Part shown: positions 25,644-36,338 of the stretch, piece by piece
Layout of the letters: every line of letters starts with the position of its first letter
How positions within the stretch are numbered: the stretch's first letter is position 1
Source of the DNA: Candidatus Flexifilum affinis
GTDB lineage: Bacteria > Chloroflexota > Anaerolineae > Aggregatilineales > Phototrophicaceae
Assembly: GCA_016713325.1 (NCBI GenBank)
Contig: JADJPJ010000006.1
Coordinates: 310,001 to 374,000, forward strand
DNA length: 64,000 nt
Reading direction: 5' to 3'
Position numbers and translations under genes: made by a program
Notes under the pieces: model-generated
Seen by the model: the letters and a program-made list of their open reading frames with translations, nothing else
Database searches by the model: none
What the model was told of the DNA's origin: nothing

Positions 25644-27746
25644 GTGAACAACCGCACCACGCCCCGAGCAGCCCTGCTTCGAACAGCACAACACGTTACC
25701 GCTGCGCTCATCCTTCTGATTCTCGTGTCAGGCCATCCTGCGCAAGCGGCCGGTGTCGTCGGAAACGGCACGCCGGGGAGCTGCACACGGACCGCCATTG
25801 CGGCGGCCTTGACCGGCGGCGGACTCGTCACCTTCAACTGCGGCGCCAATCCGGTCAGCATCACAATTGATCAGACGCTGGAGACCAGCGCCACGAGTGT
25901 CACTATCGACGGCGGCGGGCTGGTCACGCTTCAGGGAGCGCCCGGCGTGCGCATCCTCCGCCACTTCACCTGGGGCTTCGACGCTGCCAGCACGCTCACC
26001 CTGCGCAATCTGTCCTTCAACGGCGCCTCGATCAGCGGGAGCGGCACCGCCGCGAATGGCGCAGCCGTGCTCAGCCAGAACCAGGCCGCCGATTTCGAGA
26101 ACGACATCCCCACCTTAATCGTCGAGAATGTGACGTTTACGAGCAATACCTCGACCCTGACCGGCGGTGGCACCGGCTACGACTTCGGCGGCGCGGCTAT
26201 CTATTCGCTCGGCGGCGACGTGACCATCCGCGACAGCACGTTCACCAACAATCGCGCCCTCGGCGGTGGTGCGGGCGGCGCAGTGCACATCCTCGGCAGT
26301 TCACTCACCATCGAGGACAGCGCCTTCACCAACAACAGTGCCGCCCCGGTCAGTGCTGCCAGCACGAACAGCGGCTACGGGGGCGCGCTTTACGTCGATG
26401 GCGCGCTGTTTCGCGGCGGTGGGGGCATCACCATCACCGGCAGCACGTTTACGAGCAACCACGCGGCCAACCAGGGCGGCGTCGCCTACATCAACCTCTA
26501 TTCCTCGCGCGGCGACTTCCTGACCATCGACGGCAGTCGATTCGAGAACAACGCCATCAGCGGCGGCGGCATGGGCCTTGGCGGCGCGCTGAGCGGCGGG
26601 GCGACGGCCGATGGCGGCAGCAATACCGTGCCAATCACCATCACCAACAGCCTCTTCTCCGCTAATCAGGCCTCGGGCGGACCGCGTGGCGCTTCCGGCG
26701 GCGCTATCGCCTTCGCCCAGCCGGCGACTGTCGTGATTGCTAATTCCACCTTCACCGGAAATCGCGCGAACGGCGTGTGCACTGACTGCTGGAATGCCAA
26801 TGGCGGCGCGATCTACATGACCAACAACCCGGTCGCCGCCCAGTTGATCAACCTGACCATCGCCAACAATTACGCCGGCTGGGTCGGCGGCGGCGTGACC
26901 ATTGGCGGCCAGGGCGCCATCCTGCGTAACACCGTTTTCGCCAACAACACGGCCGAGAATGGCGGCAATGGCTGGATGATTCAGCAGCACTGCTCAGCCA
27001 GCCACACCAACGGCGGTGGCAACCTCCAGTTCCCCGACCGCAACCCGAACCCCAATTTCTTCAACGAAGTGGTCTGCGCAGCGGGCATCACCATCGCCAA
27101 CCCGCTCATCGGAACGTCGCTGAGCGGCCAGGGCACGCTGATCCCCGCCGCGGGCAGCCCCACGATCGATCAGGGTACGCCGGCAACTTGCGCCGCCAGC
27201 CCGATTAGCAACCGAGACCAGCGCGGCGCGGCCCGCCCCCAGGACGGTGACGGGAATGGCAGCGTCGTCTGCGACATCGGCGCCCACGAGGTGGACTCGC
27301 CGCTCGCGACGCTCACCGGCACCATTGGGCTGGAAGGACGCGCGCCAGGAACACCGGCGATGGGGGTCACGCTAGCGGTGTCTCTGACCGGCACGACCAC
27401 CTCGAACCACACGCCAACAACGAATAACAGCGGCGTCTTCACGCTGACGAATCTGACGCCGGGGAGCTACGCGGTGCGCGTCAAACATGCCCAGTCGCTG
27501 GCGGAAGTGCAAAACATTGTGCTGTTGTCGGGCAATAACCCTATCGATTTCGGGATGCTGCGGACCGGCGACGCCAACAACGACAATGCGGTGACGATCG
27601 GCGACTTCTCCATTCTCGCCGCGGCGTTCGGTACGTTGTCGCCTGGCGTGGGCTATGATGCACGGGCTGACTTCAACGGAGACAACAGCGTCAACATTGC
27701 CGACTTCTCGCTGCTGGCCACCAACTTTGGCCAATCTGGCGAGTAA
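25644..27746 (+). CDS. Secreted right-handed beta-helix protein with Cna-B-like and dockerin domains
   Basis: A 700-residue exported protein; a signal peptide ends near AQAA (residue 35). Residues about 60-540 are a parallel beta-helix with repeated STFTNN/SAFTNNSA/STFTSNHA units and GGAI/GGAV turns, as in choice-of-anchor-Q and polymorphic outer-membrane-like proteins. Residues about 550-635 form a Cna-B/carboxypeptidase-regulatory-like domain (TNNSGVFTLTNLTPGSYAVR). The C-terminus has two calcium-loop repeats, DANNDNAVTIGDFSILAAAF and DFNGDNSVNIADFSLLATNF, matching a type I dockerin. No cohesin is seen in the window. It may bind surface polysaccharide or a cohesin-bearing scaffold. Confidence 0.85.
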   Translation: MNNRTTPRAALLRTAQHVTAALILLILVSGHPAQAAGVVGNGTPGSCTRTAIAAALTGGGLVTFNCGANPVSITIDQTLETSATSVTIDGGGLVTLQGAPGVRILRHFTWGFDAASTLTLRNLSFNGASISGSGTAANGAAVLSQNQAADFENDIPTLIVENVTFTSNTSTLTGGGTGYDFGGAAIYSLGGDVTIRDSTFTNNRALGGGAGGAVHILGSSLTIEDSAFTNNSAAPVSAASTNSGYGGALYVDGALFRGGGGITITGSTFTSNHAANQGGVAYINLYSSRGDFLTIDGSRFENNAISGGGMGLGGALSGGATADGGSNTVPITITNSLFSANQASGGPRGASGGAIAFAQPATVVIANSTFTGNRANGVCTDCWNANGGAIYMTNNPVAAQLINLTIANNYAGWVGGGVTIGGQGAILRNTVFANNTAENGGNGWMIQQHCSASHTNGGGNLQFPDRNPNPNFFNEVVCAAGITIANPLIGTSLSGQGTLIPAAGSPTIDQGTPATCAASPISNRDQRGAARPQDGDGNGSVVCDIGAHEVDSPLATLTGTIGLEGRAPGTPAMGVTLAVSLTGTTTSNHTPTTNNSGVFTLTNLTPGSYAVRVKHAQSLAEVQNIVLLSGNNPIDFGMLRTGDANNDNAVTIGDFSILAAAFGTLSPGVGYDARADFNGDNSVNIADFSLLATNFGQSGE

Positions 27747-27863
27747 CGTGCAGCACAATGTCATAGCAGCTATCGACAGGTCAGGAAGGTTCTGCTAAAC
27801 TCGCTTCGTGGCGGCGCGCCGCAAACCAGTTACCAGCGCGCCGCGTCCACGAAGGATAGGATC

Positions 27864-28544
27864 GTGTCTTCTCCGCTGCGTTCTCTGCTGACCCTGCTGG
27901 CTGGGGTTGTTCTCTTCCTCGGTCTACCGATCATCAGTTGGGGCCTTGACGACTGGGCTGGCTTCTTCGCACAGCCGGCACAGGTCGGCTATGCCCTGGT
28001 CGTCTTCGCCGTTCAGATCCTCATCGTCTGGCGCTTCCCGCTGGCTGGCCGCCAGGGCGGCAAAGGAACAAAACTCGTCCGCCAGCAGCAGATCGCCATC
28101 GTCCTGCTTCAGGTGATCTCGCTGGCGATGGTCATCCTTGTGCCCTTCGCAGCCCGCCGAACGTTCGCCAGCATCGATGTTGCCCTCCCAGTTCAGGTTG
28201 TCGGGCTGATCGCCTTCGCGGTCGGTTTCCTTCTGACCAACTGGTCCGCCGATGTCCTGGGGCGGCAGTTCAGCATCCAGGTGACTGTGCAGGAAGACCA
28301 CCGGTTGGTGACCGAAGGTCCTTACCAGTGGGTGCGCAATCCCCGTTACCTGGGCATCATCCTGTTCAATCTGGGCATTGCGCTGGTCTTCCGCTCCTGG
28401 ACTGGTCTGGGATTGGTCGCGGCGCTCCTCCTGGTGCTGCTGTGGCGCGTTCATGACGAGGAAGCCCTGATGCGGCAGGAGTTCGGCGCGCAGTGGGATG
28501 CCTACGTCGGCAGATCCTGGCGCCTCGTCCCGTATCTTTACTAA
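27864..28544 (+). CDS. Isoprenylcysteine carboxyl methyltransferase-like membrane protein
   Basis: A 226-residue protein with five or so membrane helices, starting at GTG 27864 after AGGATAGG. The C-terminal signature EGPYQWVRNPRYLGIILFNL followed by HDEEALMRQEFGAQWDAYVG is that of the ICMT/PEMT family, which binds S-adenosylmethionine at the membrane surface. Bacterial members are of unknown substrate (lipids, quinones or small phenolics). It stands alone and is followed by a hairpin. Confidence 0.87.
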   Translation: MSSPLRSLLTLLAGVVLFLGLPIISWGLDDWAGFFAQPAQVGYALVVFAVQILIVWRFPLAGRQGGKGTKLVRQQQIAIVLLQVISLAMVILVPFAARRTFASIDVALPVQVVGLIAFAVGFLLTNWSADVLGRQFSIQVTVQEDHRLVTEGPYQWVRNPRYLGIILFNLGIALVFRSWTGLGLVAALLLVLLWRVHDEEALMRQEFGAQWDAYVGRSWRLVPYLY

Positions 28545-28550
28545 ATCTCA

Positions 28551-28590
28551 CAGTCCGGCGGCAGTTGTGCTTGACTGCCGCCGGTGACTG
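28551..28590 (+). terminator. Strong hairpin after methyltransferase gene
   Basis: CCGGCGGCAGT (28555-28565) and ACTGCCGCCGG (28574-28584) pair exactly around an 8-nt loop, extended by CAGT/ACTG outside. It begins 6 bp after the stop. There is no T-tract, so termination would be of the non-canonical type. Confidence 0.55.
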
Positions 28591-28783
28591 TTAGGGACGG
28601 TCATGGCTCGACGACCTGGACGCACCACGCGATCGACAGGCGCTTCCCGCATGCCGCCTTCTGGACGCTATCTCTTCCTTCTGTTTTGATGTTTTCCTGA
28701 TGCATTCCTCGCCACTTTTGACCCACGCCTGACCTGCATTTCAAGATAATGAGGCTCACCAGTGAAGTGAGGTGAGGCGAGTC

Positions 28784-28873
28784 ATGTTTCTTGAAGTCGT
28801 CATCGTTGGGCTGGTAGCGTTCGGGCTCCTGTGCTACCTGGTTTACTCGCTGCTCTATCCGGAGAAGTTCTAG
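28784..28873 (+). CDS. kdpF: KdpF, small subunit of potassium-importing ATPase
   Basis: A 29-residue single membrane helix: MFLEVVIVGLVAFG, then LYPEKF at the end, the hallmark of KdpF. ATG 28784 follows GAGGTGAGGCGAG. KdpF stabilises the KdpFABC complex. It ends 2 bp before kdpA. Confidence 0.9.
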   Translation: MFLEVVIVGLVAFGLLCYLVYSLLYPEKF

Positions 28874-28875
28874 CA

Positions 28876-30567
28876 ATGACCGGTTTGGAAGTCATCCAGA
28901 TTGCCCTGTATCTGGGGCTGTTGATCGTCTGCACGCCTCTCCTCGGCGGGTATATGGCACGCGTCTTCACCGGCCAGCGCAACCCGCTCTCGATTCCACT
29001 GCGCCCCATTGAAGGGGGAATCCTTCGGTCAATGGGCGTAGATGCACAGGCCGAGCAGGACTGGAAAGCCTATGCCGTGGCCATGCTGCTCTTCCATGTC
29101 ATCGGCTTCGTCTTCCTGTTTGTCATCCAGTTGATCCAGGAGGCGCTGCCGCTCAATCCGGCCGGTCTTGGCAATGTCGAACCCTTCCTGGCGTTCAACA
29201 CGGCAACCAGCTTCGTGACCAACACCAACTGGCAGAGCTACGCGGGAGAGACCACGCTCAGCTATTTCGTCCAGATGATCGGGCTCACGGTGCAGAACTT
29301 CGTCAGCGCGGCAACCGGCATCGCCATCGTGGTCGCGCTGACCCGCGGCCTGATCGGACGATCCGGGAAAAGTCTTGGCAACTTCTGGGTGGATCTGGTG
29401 CGAGCGACGCTTTACGTCCTGCTTCCGCTCAGTGTCATCCTGGCCGTACTGCTGGTCGGTCAGGGCGTTGTGCAAAACTTCAGCCCGCCGATAGAAGCCG
29501 TCACCCTCTCCGGCGAAACGCAGATGATCCCTCAGGGCGCAGCGGCGTCGCAGATCGCCGTCAAGCAGTTGGGCACCAACGGCGGCGGATATTTCAACAC
29601 CAACAGCACCCATCCCTACGAGAATCCGACTCCGCTGAGCAACTTCCTTCAGATGTTCGCGATCCTGCTCATCCCGGCGGCGTTGACGGCAACTTACGGC
29701 ATCATGGTCGGGAACCGACGTCAGGGGTGGGCCATCTTCGCGGCGATGTTCATCCTGTTCGTGATCGGCCTGTCCGTCATGCTCGTGTCCGAATACACGC
29801 CGAGCCCGACTCTGAACGGACTGATGCCTTTGGAGGGTAAGGAGGTTCGCTTCGGCGTCGCCAACAGCATCCTGTGGGCCAACGCCACGACCGCAGCCTC
29901 AAATGGTTCGGTCAATGCCATGCACAGCAGCCTGAACCCGCTTGGCGGCGCAGTTGCCCTGCTCAACATGATGCTTGGGGAAGTGATCTTCGGCGGGGTC
30001 GGCGCCGGGCTGTATGGCATGCTGGTATTCGTGATCCTGACTGTGTTCATCGCCGGCTTGATGGTCGGGCGTTCGCCCGAATATCTGGGCAAGAAGGTCG
30101 AAGCGGCCGAGGTCAAAATGGCCATCCTGGCGGTTCTGCTGCCCAGCGCCGCCATCCTGATCTTTACAGCAATCGGATCGACGGCCGAAGCGGGTCTCAA
30201 TAGCCGCGCCAACGCCGGCCCGCACGGCTTCAGCGAGATTCTCTACGCTTTCACGTCGGGTGCGGGCAACAATGGCAGCGCGTTTGCCGGGCTGAATGCC
30301 AATACGCCGTTCTATAACCTGTTCCTTGGGTTGGCCATGTGGATCGGACGCTTTGGCGTTATCCTGCCCGTCCTGGCTATCGCTGGCAGCATGGCGGGCA
30401 AGCGGATCGCGCCGCTTTCGAGCGGCTCCTTCACCACCGATTCGCCGCTCTTCGTCGTCCTGCTCATCGGCGTGATTCTGATCGTGGGTGCGCTTACGTT
30501 CTTCCCGGCGCTGTCGCTGGGTCCCATCGTCGAACAACTCCTGGCGCTGAACGGCCAGGTGTTTTAA
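28876..30567 (+). CDS. kdpA: KdpA, potassium-binding channel subunit
   Basis: A 563-residue protein with about ten membrane helices; ATG 28876 directly follows kdpF. The potassium selectivity-filter loops characteristic of the superfamily of K transporters are visible: [15 protein letters not shown] near residue 115, [20 protein letters not shown] near 235, and [15 protein letters not shown] near 465. It binds and passes K+ in the high-affinity Kdp pump. Length and order are normal. Confidence 0.97.
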   Translation: MTGLEVIQIALYLGLLIVCTPLLGGYMARVFTGQRNPLSIPLRPIEGGILRSMGVDAQAEQDWKAYAVAMLLFHVIGFVFLFVIQLIQEALPLNPAGLGNVEPFLAFNTATSFVTNTNWQSYAGETTLSYFVQMIGLTVQNFVSAATGIAIVVALTRGLIGRSGKSLGNFWVDLVRATLYVLLPLSVILAVLLVGQGVVQNFSPPIEAVTLSGETQMIPQGAAASQIAVKQLGTNGGGYFNTNSTHPYENPTPLSNFLQMFAILLIPAALTATYGIMVGNRRQGWAIFAAMFILFVIGLSVMLVSEYTPSPTLNGLMPLEGKEVRFGVANSILWANATTAASNGSVNAMHSSLNPLGGAVALLNMMLGEVIFGGVGAGLYGMLVFVILTVFIAGLMVGRSPEYLGKKVEAAEVKMAILAVLLPSAAILIFTAIGSTAEAGLNSRANAGPHGFSEILYAFTSGAGNNGSAFAGLNANTPFYNLFLGLAMWIGRFGVILPVLAIAGSMAGKRIAPLSSGSFTTDSPLFVVLLIGVILIVGALTFFPALSLGPIVEQLLALNGQVF

Positions 30568-30577
30568 AGAGGTCAGC

Positions 30578-32680
30578 ATGGAAAACAGACTCAAGGCTCG
30601 TCCGCTCTTCGACCTGCCCATCCTACGCCGGGCGCTGGTGGACGCGATCCGCAAGCTCGACCCACGCCAGCAGGTCCGAAACCCGGTGATGTTCGTCGTC
30701 CTGGTCGGCACGGTGTTGACGACAGGCTTCATCGTGCGCGATGCTATCGCCGCAAGCTCAGACGACATGGCCTTCAACCTTCAAATCGCGCTCTGGCTGT
30801 GGTTCACGGTGTTGTTCGCCAACTTCGCGGAGGCCATGGCCGAAGGGCGCGGCAAAGCACAGGCGGATGCGCTGCGAAAGACGCGAACGCAGATGATGGC
30901 GCGTCGGCTGGTCGACGGTCGTGAGGAGCTTGTCTCGGCCACCCAGCTCCGGCGCAGCGACCGGGTCGTGTGCGAAGCGGGTGATCAGATTCCCGGCGAT
31001 GGTGAAGTGGTGGAGGGGATTGCCAGCGTCGACGAGAGTGCCATCACGGGCGAAAGCGCGCCGGTGATCCGCGAAAGTGGCGGCGACCGCAGCGCGGTCA
31101 CGGGCGGCACACGCGTTCTGAGCGACCGGATCGTCATCCGCATCACCGCAGACCCCGGCAGCGCCTTTCTTGACCGCATGATTGCGCTGGTCGAGGGGGC
31201 CAAACGTCAGAAGACGCCGAACGAAATCGCCCTCACCATTCTGCTGTCCGGGCTGACCATCATCTTTCTGTTAGCCGTCGTAACGCTGCGCGCTTTCGCC
31301 GCCTACAGCGAAGCCGAGTCCGGCCTGACCGAGACGACGGCGACCGTGCCGGTGCTGATCGCCCTGCTCGTCTGCCTGATCCCAACGACGATCGGCGGGC
31401 TGCTGAGCGCCATCGGCATCAGCGGTATGGACCGCATGATTCAGCGCAACGTCCTGGCCACCAGCGGGCGCGCGGTCGAAGCGGCTGGCGATGTCGACGT
31501 GCTGCTGCTCGACAAGACCGGGACAATTACGCTGGGCAATCGCATGGCCACCAGCTTCGTGCCGGCGCCAGACGTTGCCGAAACCCGTCTGGCAGATGCC
31601 GCGCAGTTGAGTTCGCTGGCCGACGAGACGCCGGAGGGACGCTCGATCGTCGTGCTGGCCAAGGAGAAGTTCGGCATTCGCGGTCGGGAGTTAAGCGAGC
31701 GCCATGCGGAATTCATCCCGTTCAGCGCGCAGACTCGCATGAGCGGGGTCGATCTAGCGTCGGTCGATGGCCAGCCAGCGCGCAGCATCCGCAAGGGCGC
31801 TGCTGACGCAATTCGCCGCCACGTCGAGTCCGGCAACGGCACGTTCCCGTCTGCCATTAGCGCCTGTGTCGAGGATATTGCCCGCCGCGGCGCCACACCA
31901 CTTGTCGTGAGCGAGGGCCGTGACGTACTCGGCGTCATCGAATTGAAAGATATTGTCAAGGGAGGGATTCGCGAACGCTTCGCCCAGCTTCGGGTGATGG
32001 GCATCCGCACCGTCATGATTACTGGCGACAATCCACTGACTGCAGCGGCGATTGCCGCGGAAGCCGGTGTCGACGACTTCATGGCCCAGGCAACGCCCGA
32101 GGACAAGCTGCGCAGAATTCGTCAGGAGCAGGCCGAGGGTCACCTCGTCGCCATGACCGGGGATGGTACAAACGACGCCCCTGCCCTGGCGCAGTCCGAT
32201 GTGGGCGTGGCCATGAATACCGGCACGCAGGCCGCGCGCGAAGCCGGCAACATGGTCGATCTCGACAGCGATCCGACCAAACTGATCGAGGTCGTGGAGA
32301 TTGGAAAGCAGCTGCTCATGACGCGCGGCGCGCTGACCACCTTCAGCATCGCCAACGATGTCGCCAAGTACTTCGCCATCATTCCGGCGCTCTTCGCCAC
32401 CCTGTATGCTTCGTCACCCAATCAACCGGGACCGCTGTCGGCGCTGAACATCATGGGTCTCGGGACGCCGCAGAGCGCAATTCTGAGCGCGATCATCTTC
32501 AACGCCCTGATCATCGTGGCGCTCATCCCACTGGCTCTGCGCGGCGTCGGCTACAAACCGCTGGGCGCTGCTGCCATCCTGAGGCGCAACCTGCTGATCT
32601 ACGGATTTGGCGGCCTGCTCGCGCCGTTCATCGGGATCAAAGCGATCGACCTGCTGATTACGTGGGTCGGTCTGGTGTGA
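30578..32680 (+). CDS. kdpB: KdpB, ATPase subunit of potassium pump
   Basis: A 700-residue P-type ATPase (type IA). Phosphorylated Asp312 lies in [13 protein letters not shown], the actuator TGES motif in [12 protein letters not shown], and the hinge in [20 protein letters not shown]. The membrane part contains the Kdp-specific [20 protein letters not shown]. It couples ATP hydrolysis to K+ entry through KdpA. It overlaps nothing upstream but is 11-12 bp from the next small gene. Confidence 0.97.
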   Translation: MENRLKARPLFDLPILRRALVDAIRKLDPRQQVRNPVMFVVLVGTVLTTGFIVRDAIAASSDDMAFNLQIALWLWFTVLFANFAEAMAEGRGKAQADALRKTRTQMMARRLVDGREELVSATQLRRSDRVVCEAGDQIPGDGEVVEGIASVDESAITGESAPVIRESGGDRSAVTGGTRVLSDRIVIRITADPGSAFLDRMIALVEGAKRQKTPNEIALTILLSGLTIIFLLAVVTLRAFAAYSEAESGLTETTATVPVLIALLVCLIPTTIGGLLSAIGISGMDRMIQRNVLATSGRAVEAAGDVDVLLLDKTGTITLGNRMATSFVPAPDVAETRLADAAQLSSLADETPEGRSIVVLAKEKFGIRGRELSERHAEFIPFSAQTRMSGVDLASVDGQPARSIRKGAADAIRRHVESGNGTFPSAISACVEDIARRGATPLVVSEGRDVLGVIELKDIVKGGIRERFAQLRVMGIRTVMITGDNPLTAAAIAAEAGVDDFMAQATPEDKLRRIRQEQAEGHLVAMTGDGTNDAPALAQSDVGVAMNTGTQAAREAGNMVDLDSDPTKLIEVVEIGKQLLMTRGALTTFSIANDVAKYFAIIPALFATLYASSPNQPGPLSALNIMGLGTPQSAILSAIIFNALIIVALIPLALRGVGYKPLGAAAILRRNLLIYGFGGLLAPFIGIKAIDLLITWVGLV

Positions 32681-32691
32681 TGGAGGATCGT

Positions 32692-32994
32692 ATGAGAACA
32701 CAACTTCGCGCGCCCTTCATGGGCCTGATTGCGACCGGAATCGTTGCCAGCGGCGCACTGCTCATCGAGACTCGTCTGTCCGTTTCGCAGGATGTCCACT
32801 TTCTACTGGAACTGCTTTGGCTGGGGGTCGCGTTCGCGGCGCTGCTGGGCTTCGCGCTGCTGCCCGCCATCAACGAGCATGCCATGGCGCCAATCCAGCC
32901 CATCCTCATCGACACGAACATTCCGGAGGTGCTCGACACCGATCGCGAATGGCTGCAAGCGCATCCCGATCAGGACTGGGCAGAGGAAAGGTAA
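32692..32994 (+). CDS. Small two-helix membrane protein inside the kdp operon
   Basis: A 100-residue protein. ATG 32692 is chosen because GGAGG ends 5 nt before it (ATG 32680 is also in frame). Two membrane segments are visible (PFMGLIATGIVASGALLIET and LLELLWLGVAFAALLGFALL), followed by a soluble acidic tail (DTNIPEVLDTDREWLQAHPD). It lies between kdpB and kdpC with tight spacing, so it must be co-transcribed. It is not one of the known Kdp subunits as I know them. Possible role: assembly or regulation of the pump (inference). Confidence 0.75.
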   Translation: MRTQLRAPFMGLIATGIVASGALLIETRLSVSQDVHFLLELLWLGVAFAALLGFALLPAINEHAMAPIQPILIDTNIPEVLDTDREWLQAHPDQDWAEER

Positions 32995-33006
32995 GGAACG
33001 AGTATC

Positions 33007-33594
33007 ATGCTTAAAACACTTCGGGCGGCGGCCACGGCCTTCATCATCCTGACCCTACTGACCGGTGTGATCTATCCTCTGTCGATCACAGCGTTGGGGC
33101 AGTTTCTCTTTCCGTATCAGGCCAACGGCAGCTTGATCACGCGCGACGGTCAGGTGGTCGGTTCAGAACTGATCGGTCAGTCATTGAGCGACCCGGCCTA
33201 CTTCTGGGGTAGACCCTCGGCGGTCAACACCATGCTGGGTTCCGCGCCTGGCGCGCTGTCTGCCTCCGGCGCATCCAATGCAGGTTGGACAAGTGCGACG
33301 CTTTCGGAACAGGTCACAGAACGCGCCGAAACCATTCGCGCGGCGCACAACCTGAGTCCTGAAGCGCCACTCCCACCGGATCTGCTGTTCGCGTCGGGCA
33401 GCGGAATCGACCCGCACATCAGCCCGGAAGCCGCAGCGCTTCAGGTTTCGCGCGTGGCCACCGCGCGGCAGCTAGAGGAGTCGCAGGTGCAGGCGCTGGT
33501 GGATCGCTTCACCGAAGGCCCACAGGCGGGCATTCTCGGCCAACCCAAAGTGAACGTGCTGCTGCTCAATCTGGCGCTGGATGAGGTATCCTGA
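33007..33594 (+). CDS. kdpC: KdpC, potassium pump accessory subunit
   Basis: A 195-residue protein with one N-terminal membrane helix (AFIILTLLTGVIYPLSITAL) and the family motifs GSELIGQSLSDPAYFWGRPS, FASGSGIDPHISPEAAALQV and VNVLLLNLALD. It stabilises the KdpFABC complex and raises ATP affinity of KdpB. A 39-bp gap separates it from kdpD. Confidence 0.96.
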   Translation: MLKTLRAAATAFIILTLLTGVIYPLSITALGQFLFPYQANGSLITRDGQVVGSELIGQSLSDPAYFWGRPSAVNTMLGSAPGALSASGASNAGWTSATLSEQVTERAETIRAAHNLSPEAPLPPDLLFASGSGIDPHISPEAAALQVSRVATARQLEESQVQALVDRFTEGPQAGILGQPKVNVLLLNLALDEVS

Positions 33595-33632
33595 ATGCAC
33601 GCTTGCTCGGTCTTCGAGGAGCATGAATCGCA

Positions 33633-36338
33633 GTGAACGACATCAGCAGCACCGACCATCGTCCCGATCCCGATGCGCTGCTCGCCGCCATCCAGCGGGA
33701 TGAAAACGCCAGGGCGCATGGCAAGCTGAAGATCTTCCTTGGCATGGCCGCTGGGGTCGGCAAGACGTATGCCATGCTTGAGGCCGCCCGCCAACTCCAG
33801 TCTGACGGCGGCGTGGACGTTGTCGTCGGCTACGTCGAAACGCACAAGCGCGCGGAAACTCAGGCCCTCCTCAACGGGCTGGAAATGATGCCCCGCAAGA
33901 AAATTGAGTATCGCGGCGCGACTCTTGAAGAAATGGATACCGACGCGGTACTCACCCGGGCGCCGCGGCTCGTCCTGGTCGATGAACTGGCCCACACCAA
34001 TGCGCCGGGATCGCGCCACGCCAAGCGCTACCTCGACGTGATCGAGCTGCTGGAGGCGGGCCTGGACGTCTGGACCACCGTCAATGTGCAGCACTTCGAG
34101 AGCCGCGCCGACACCGTCCAGCAGATCACTGGCATCCGTATCCATGAGACGCTACCCGACTCCATCCTCGATCTGGCCAGCGACATTGAGTTGATTGACC
34201 TGTCGCCAGAGGACCTGCGCAAGCGGCTTTTCGAGGGCAAGGTCTACACCACCGAACGCATCGAGACGGCGGCAGGCAATTTCTTCCGGGTAGGCAACCT
34301 GACTGCTCTGCGCGAGATGGCATTGCGCCTTACAGCCGAACGCGTCGATCACCAACTGCGCGATTACATGACCATCAAGCAGATCGCCGGGCCGTGGAAA
34401 TCCGGTGAGCGACTGATGGTTGCCGTCGGATCCGGCCCGTTTTCCGAAAAGCTGATCCGCTGGACTCGGCGTATGGCCTACAACCTGGAGGCCACCTGGC
34501 TGGCCGTCTATGTGGAAACCGGTCAGGTTCTCACTCCGGACAGCAAAGAACAGTTGTCGCGCAATCTGGCACTGGCTCGCAACCTGGGCGGAGAGGTCAT
34601 CACTGTGACAGGCGATGATGTTCCCAGCGCGCTCCTTCGCCTGGCACATCAGCGTAATGTCAGTCAGATCATCCTGGGCAAACCGCAGCATTCCCGCCTG
34701 CAGACCCTGATACGCGGCGGCTCTCTGGTCGATCGAGTCATCCGTGCCAGCGGTGAGATCGACATCTATGTCGTCACCGGCGATGAACAGCATGACGAAG
34801 CGCCCTCGCGCATTCTGCTGCCGCAACCTCAGTTTCATTCTTCGCTACGCGATTATGTGATGGCAGCGCTGATCGTCATCAGCGTGACCCTTCTTGATCT
34901 TTTTCTGGTGTCCTCTCTGCCCTGGGTAGGCTATCAGGCTGTCGGTCTGACCGAGCTGGTGGCCGTGCTCCTGATTGCCATCTACATCGGACGAGGTCCC
35001 GCGCTGGTGGCCGCGACCATCAGCGCCGTCTCCTGGAACTTTCTGTTCATCGAGCCGCGCTTTACCTTCATCATCTCGCAGATCCAGGACGTCATCCTCT
35101 TCTTCCTGTACTTTCTTATTGCCATCTTCATCGGCAACCTGACCGCGCGAATACGCCGGCAGGAACAGGTGGCGCGCTTCAACGCCGACCGAACGCTGGC
35201 CCTGTACACACTGGCGCACGAGACCGCCAACGCCGTGAACATGGACGACGTCTTGCGCACAGCCGTCGACCAGATTCGCAGCATTTTCCACGTCGACGTG
35301 GCGGTGCTCCTTCCCGTAGGTGCGAAGCTATCTCCCCTGGTCCACGACTGCAGCACGGTGACGCTGGATGAAAAAGAAACAAGCGTGGCGCAGTGGGTAT
35401 TTGCGCATGGCCGAGCTGCTGGCCGATTCACCGATACCCTGCCGCTGGCCTCGGCGCAGTTTTTTCCTCTGCTCACGCCGAATCGCACCGTCGGCGTGAT
35501 CGGCATTCGCTTCCAGCCCGACCAGCGTCTCTCTGCCGACGACATGGCGCTGCTGGACACCTTTGTCAACCAGATCGCGCTGGTGATCGAGCGTGAACTG
35601 CTCGACGAAGCGGCACAGCAGTCGGCCATGATGCGCGAGTCCGAACGCCTCTATACCACGTTGCTCAATTCGATCTCTCACGAACTGCGCACGCCGATCG
35701 CCACCATCAAAGGCGCCGCTAGCGGACTGATCAGTACGCCGGACGAAACCAACCGCACGACGCTGGTCCACGATATTCAGAGCGCGACCGACCGGCTCAA
35801 CCGCCTGGTGGAAAACCTGCTCGATATGTCACGACTGGAGAGCGGGCGTCTTCAGCTCAAGCGGGATTGGTGCGACATCGGCGAGATCATCGGCGTAGCA
35901 GTGAAGCACACGGGCGAGTGCGCTGATGAACATAACATCGCCATTCGCGTCCAACCCGATCTGCCTCTGATCCAGGCCGATTTCGTCCTCATCGAACAGG
36001 TGCTGGTCAATCTGCTGGAAAACGCGTGCAGCTACACATCGCCAGGAACACCCATCACCGTGACGGCGATGCAAGCGGAACGTACAATAATGATCAGTGT
36101 TGAGGATGAAGGTAGTGGCATTCCGCCGGACAAGATGGACACGATCTTCGAGAAGTTTTACCGACTGCCCGGTGCACCGACGGGAGGCACAGGCCTGGGG
36201 CTGTCCATCAGCCGCGGGCTGGTCGAAGCGCACGGCGGCACGCTGACGGCGGAAAACCGGCTTCAGGGCGGTGCGCGCTTCACCATTCGACTACCCATCA
36301 ATGGTACAGCTCCCCCGGTCAAGGAGGCAGCACTTTGA
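33633..36338 (+). CDS. kdpD: KdpD, sensor histidine kinase for potassium stress
   Basis: A 901-residue full-length KdpD starting at GTG 33633. Order: KdpD N-domain with Walker A GMAAGVGKTYAML and DELAHTNAPGSRHAKRYLDV (to about 240); universal-stress-like domain (about 260-380, IILGKPQHSRLQTLIRGG); four membrane helices (about 405-510); GAF-like domain; HisKA with His683 in SISHELRTPIATIKGAASGL; ATPase domain with NLLENACSYTSPGTP and GLGLSISRGLVEAHGG. It phosphorylates KdpE when K+ is limiting. Its stop overlaps kdpE. Confidence 0.97.
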   Translation: MNDISSTDHRPDPDALLAAIQRDENARAHGKLKIFLGMAAGVGKTYAMLEAARQLQSDGGVDVVVGYVETHKRAETQALLNGLEMMPRKKIEYRGATLEEMDTDAVLTRAPRLVLVDELAHTNAPGSRHAKRYLDVIELLEAGLDVWTTVNVQHFESRADTVQQITGIRIHETLPDSILDLASDIELIDLSPEDLRKRLFEGKVYTTERIETAAGNFFRVGNLTALREMALRLTAERVDHQLRDYMTIKQIAGPWKSGERLMVAVGSGPFSEKLIRWTRRMAYNLEATWLAVYVETGQVLTPDSKEQLSRNLALARNLGGEVITVTGDDVPSALLRLAHQRNVSQIILGKPQHSRLQTLIRGGSLVDRVIRASGEIDIYVVTGDEQHDEAPSRILLPQPQFHSSLRDYVMAALIVISVTLLDLFLVSSLPWVGYQAVGLTELVAVLLIAIYIGRGPALVAATISAVSWNFLFIEPRFTFIISQIQDVILFFLYFLIAIFIGNLTARIRRQEQVARFNADRTLALYTLAHETANAVNMDDVLRTAVDQIRSIFHVDVAVLLPVGAKLSPLVHDCSTVTLDEKETSVAQWVFAHGRAAGRFTDTLPLASAQFFPLLTPNRTVGVIGIRFQPDQRLSADDMALLDTFVNQIALVIERELLDEAAQQSAMMRESERLYTTLLNSISHELRTPIATIKGAASGLISTPDETNRTTLVHDIQSATDRLNRLVENLLDMSRLESGRLQLKRDWCDIGEIIGVAVKHTGECADEHNIAIRVQPDLPLIQADFVLIEQVLVNLLENACSYTSPGTPITVTAMQAERTIMISVEDEGSGIPPDKMDTIFEKFYRLPGAPTGGTGLGLSISRGLVEAHGGTLTAENRLQGGARFTIRLPINGTAPPVKEAAL

